A DNA stretch of 5,416 bases from JBBQIY01 sp964618405 (GTDB taxonomy: Bacteria > Verrucomicrobiota > Kiritimatiellia > RFP12 > UBA3636): the NCBI GenBank assembly GCA_964618405.1, contig CAZUAY010000271.1:1-5416 (forward strand), read 5' to 3'. The position numbers and the translations under genes are program-made. A model generated the notes under the pieces. The model was given only the letters and a program-made list of their open reading frames with translations. It did no database searches and had not been told where the DNA came from. Numbering within the stretch: position 1 is the stretch's first letter; every line of letters starts with the position of its first letter. Below, in pieces: positions 5,415 through 5,416 of the stretch.

Positions 5415-5416
5415 CT

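Larger units (their letters stand above)
4871..5416. other. Gene-free, repeat-dense intergenic region
   Basis: About 545 bases upstream of the operon hold no convincing coding region on either strand. The content is a promoter next to the operon, a pentamer array, a diverged duplication, a compound palindrome, two heptamer arrays and two terminal hairpins, listed separately. The stretch 5228-5289 shows nothing I recognise. A gene starting to the right of the window cannot be excluded. Confidence 0.75.

Noticed and set aside
5321..5416. Long direct repeat hinted by GCGGCT at 5321-5326 and 5411-5416
   Set aside because: Only six bases match before the window ends, which is within chance for a GC-rich region.

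Overview
The window carries a compact three-gene cluster, all on the minus strand. It is read from right to left as a large DUF4838-type lipoprotein (1847-4834), a short pectin-lyase-like beta-helix protein (996-1769) and an Amidohydro_2-type TIM-barrel hydrolase (123-977). Gaps between the genes are 77 and 18 bases. Each gene has an AAGGA Shine-Dalgarno 6-7 bases before its ATG. A good sigma-70-like promoter (TTGTTA, 17-base spacer, extended TGCTATAGT) lies about 100 bases upstream of the first gene, so the three genes probably form one operon.

The likely theme is breakdown of a complex glycan. The first product has a lipoprotein signal ending in LTSC, an alpha-glucuronidase-N-like domain, a DUF4838 body and a C-terminal galactose-binding-like module resembling the sugar-binding domain of GH2 enzymes. 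It probably acts in the envelope. The other two products have no export signal and would act in the cytoplasm. The hydrolase has a complete-looking metal site (HxH, His, His, Asp) and may be a sugar-lactone or related hydrolase. The beta-helix protein keeps the N-terminal family signature, but no catalytic motif of polygalacturonases or pectate lyases is visible. Substrate and reaction are not determined by the sequence.

The non-coding flanks are full of repeats. The right flank (4871-5416, no gene seen) holds a pentamer array touching the promoter, a diverged duplication, a long near-perfect palindrome with a 12-base internal duplication, three arrays with a 7-base period, and two GC-rich hairpins. 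The left edge (1-122) holds overlapping palindromes. Such dispersed repeats suggest a large, repeat-rich environmental genome.

Organism: DUF4838 proteins clustered with beta-helix proteins and amidohydrolases are typical of the Planctomycetota-Verrucomicrobiota-Lentisphaerota-Kiritimatiellota group, and the heptamer arrays also recall Omnitrophota or cyanobacterial genomes. I lean to the first group with low confidence. No phage, transposase, CRISPR, tRNA or rRNA was seen.
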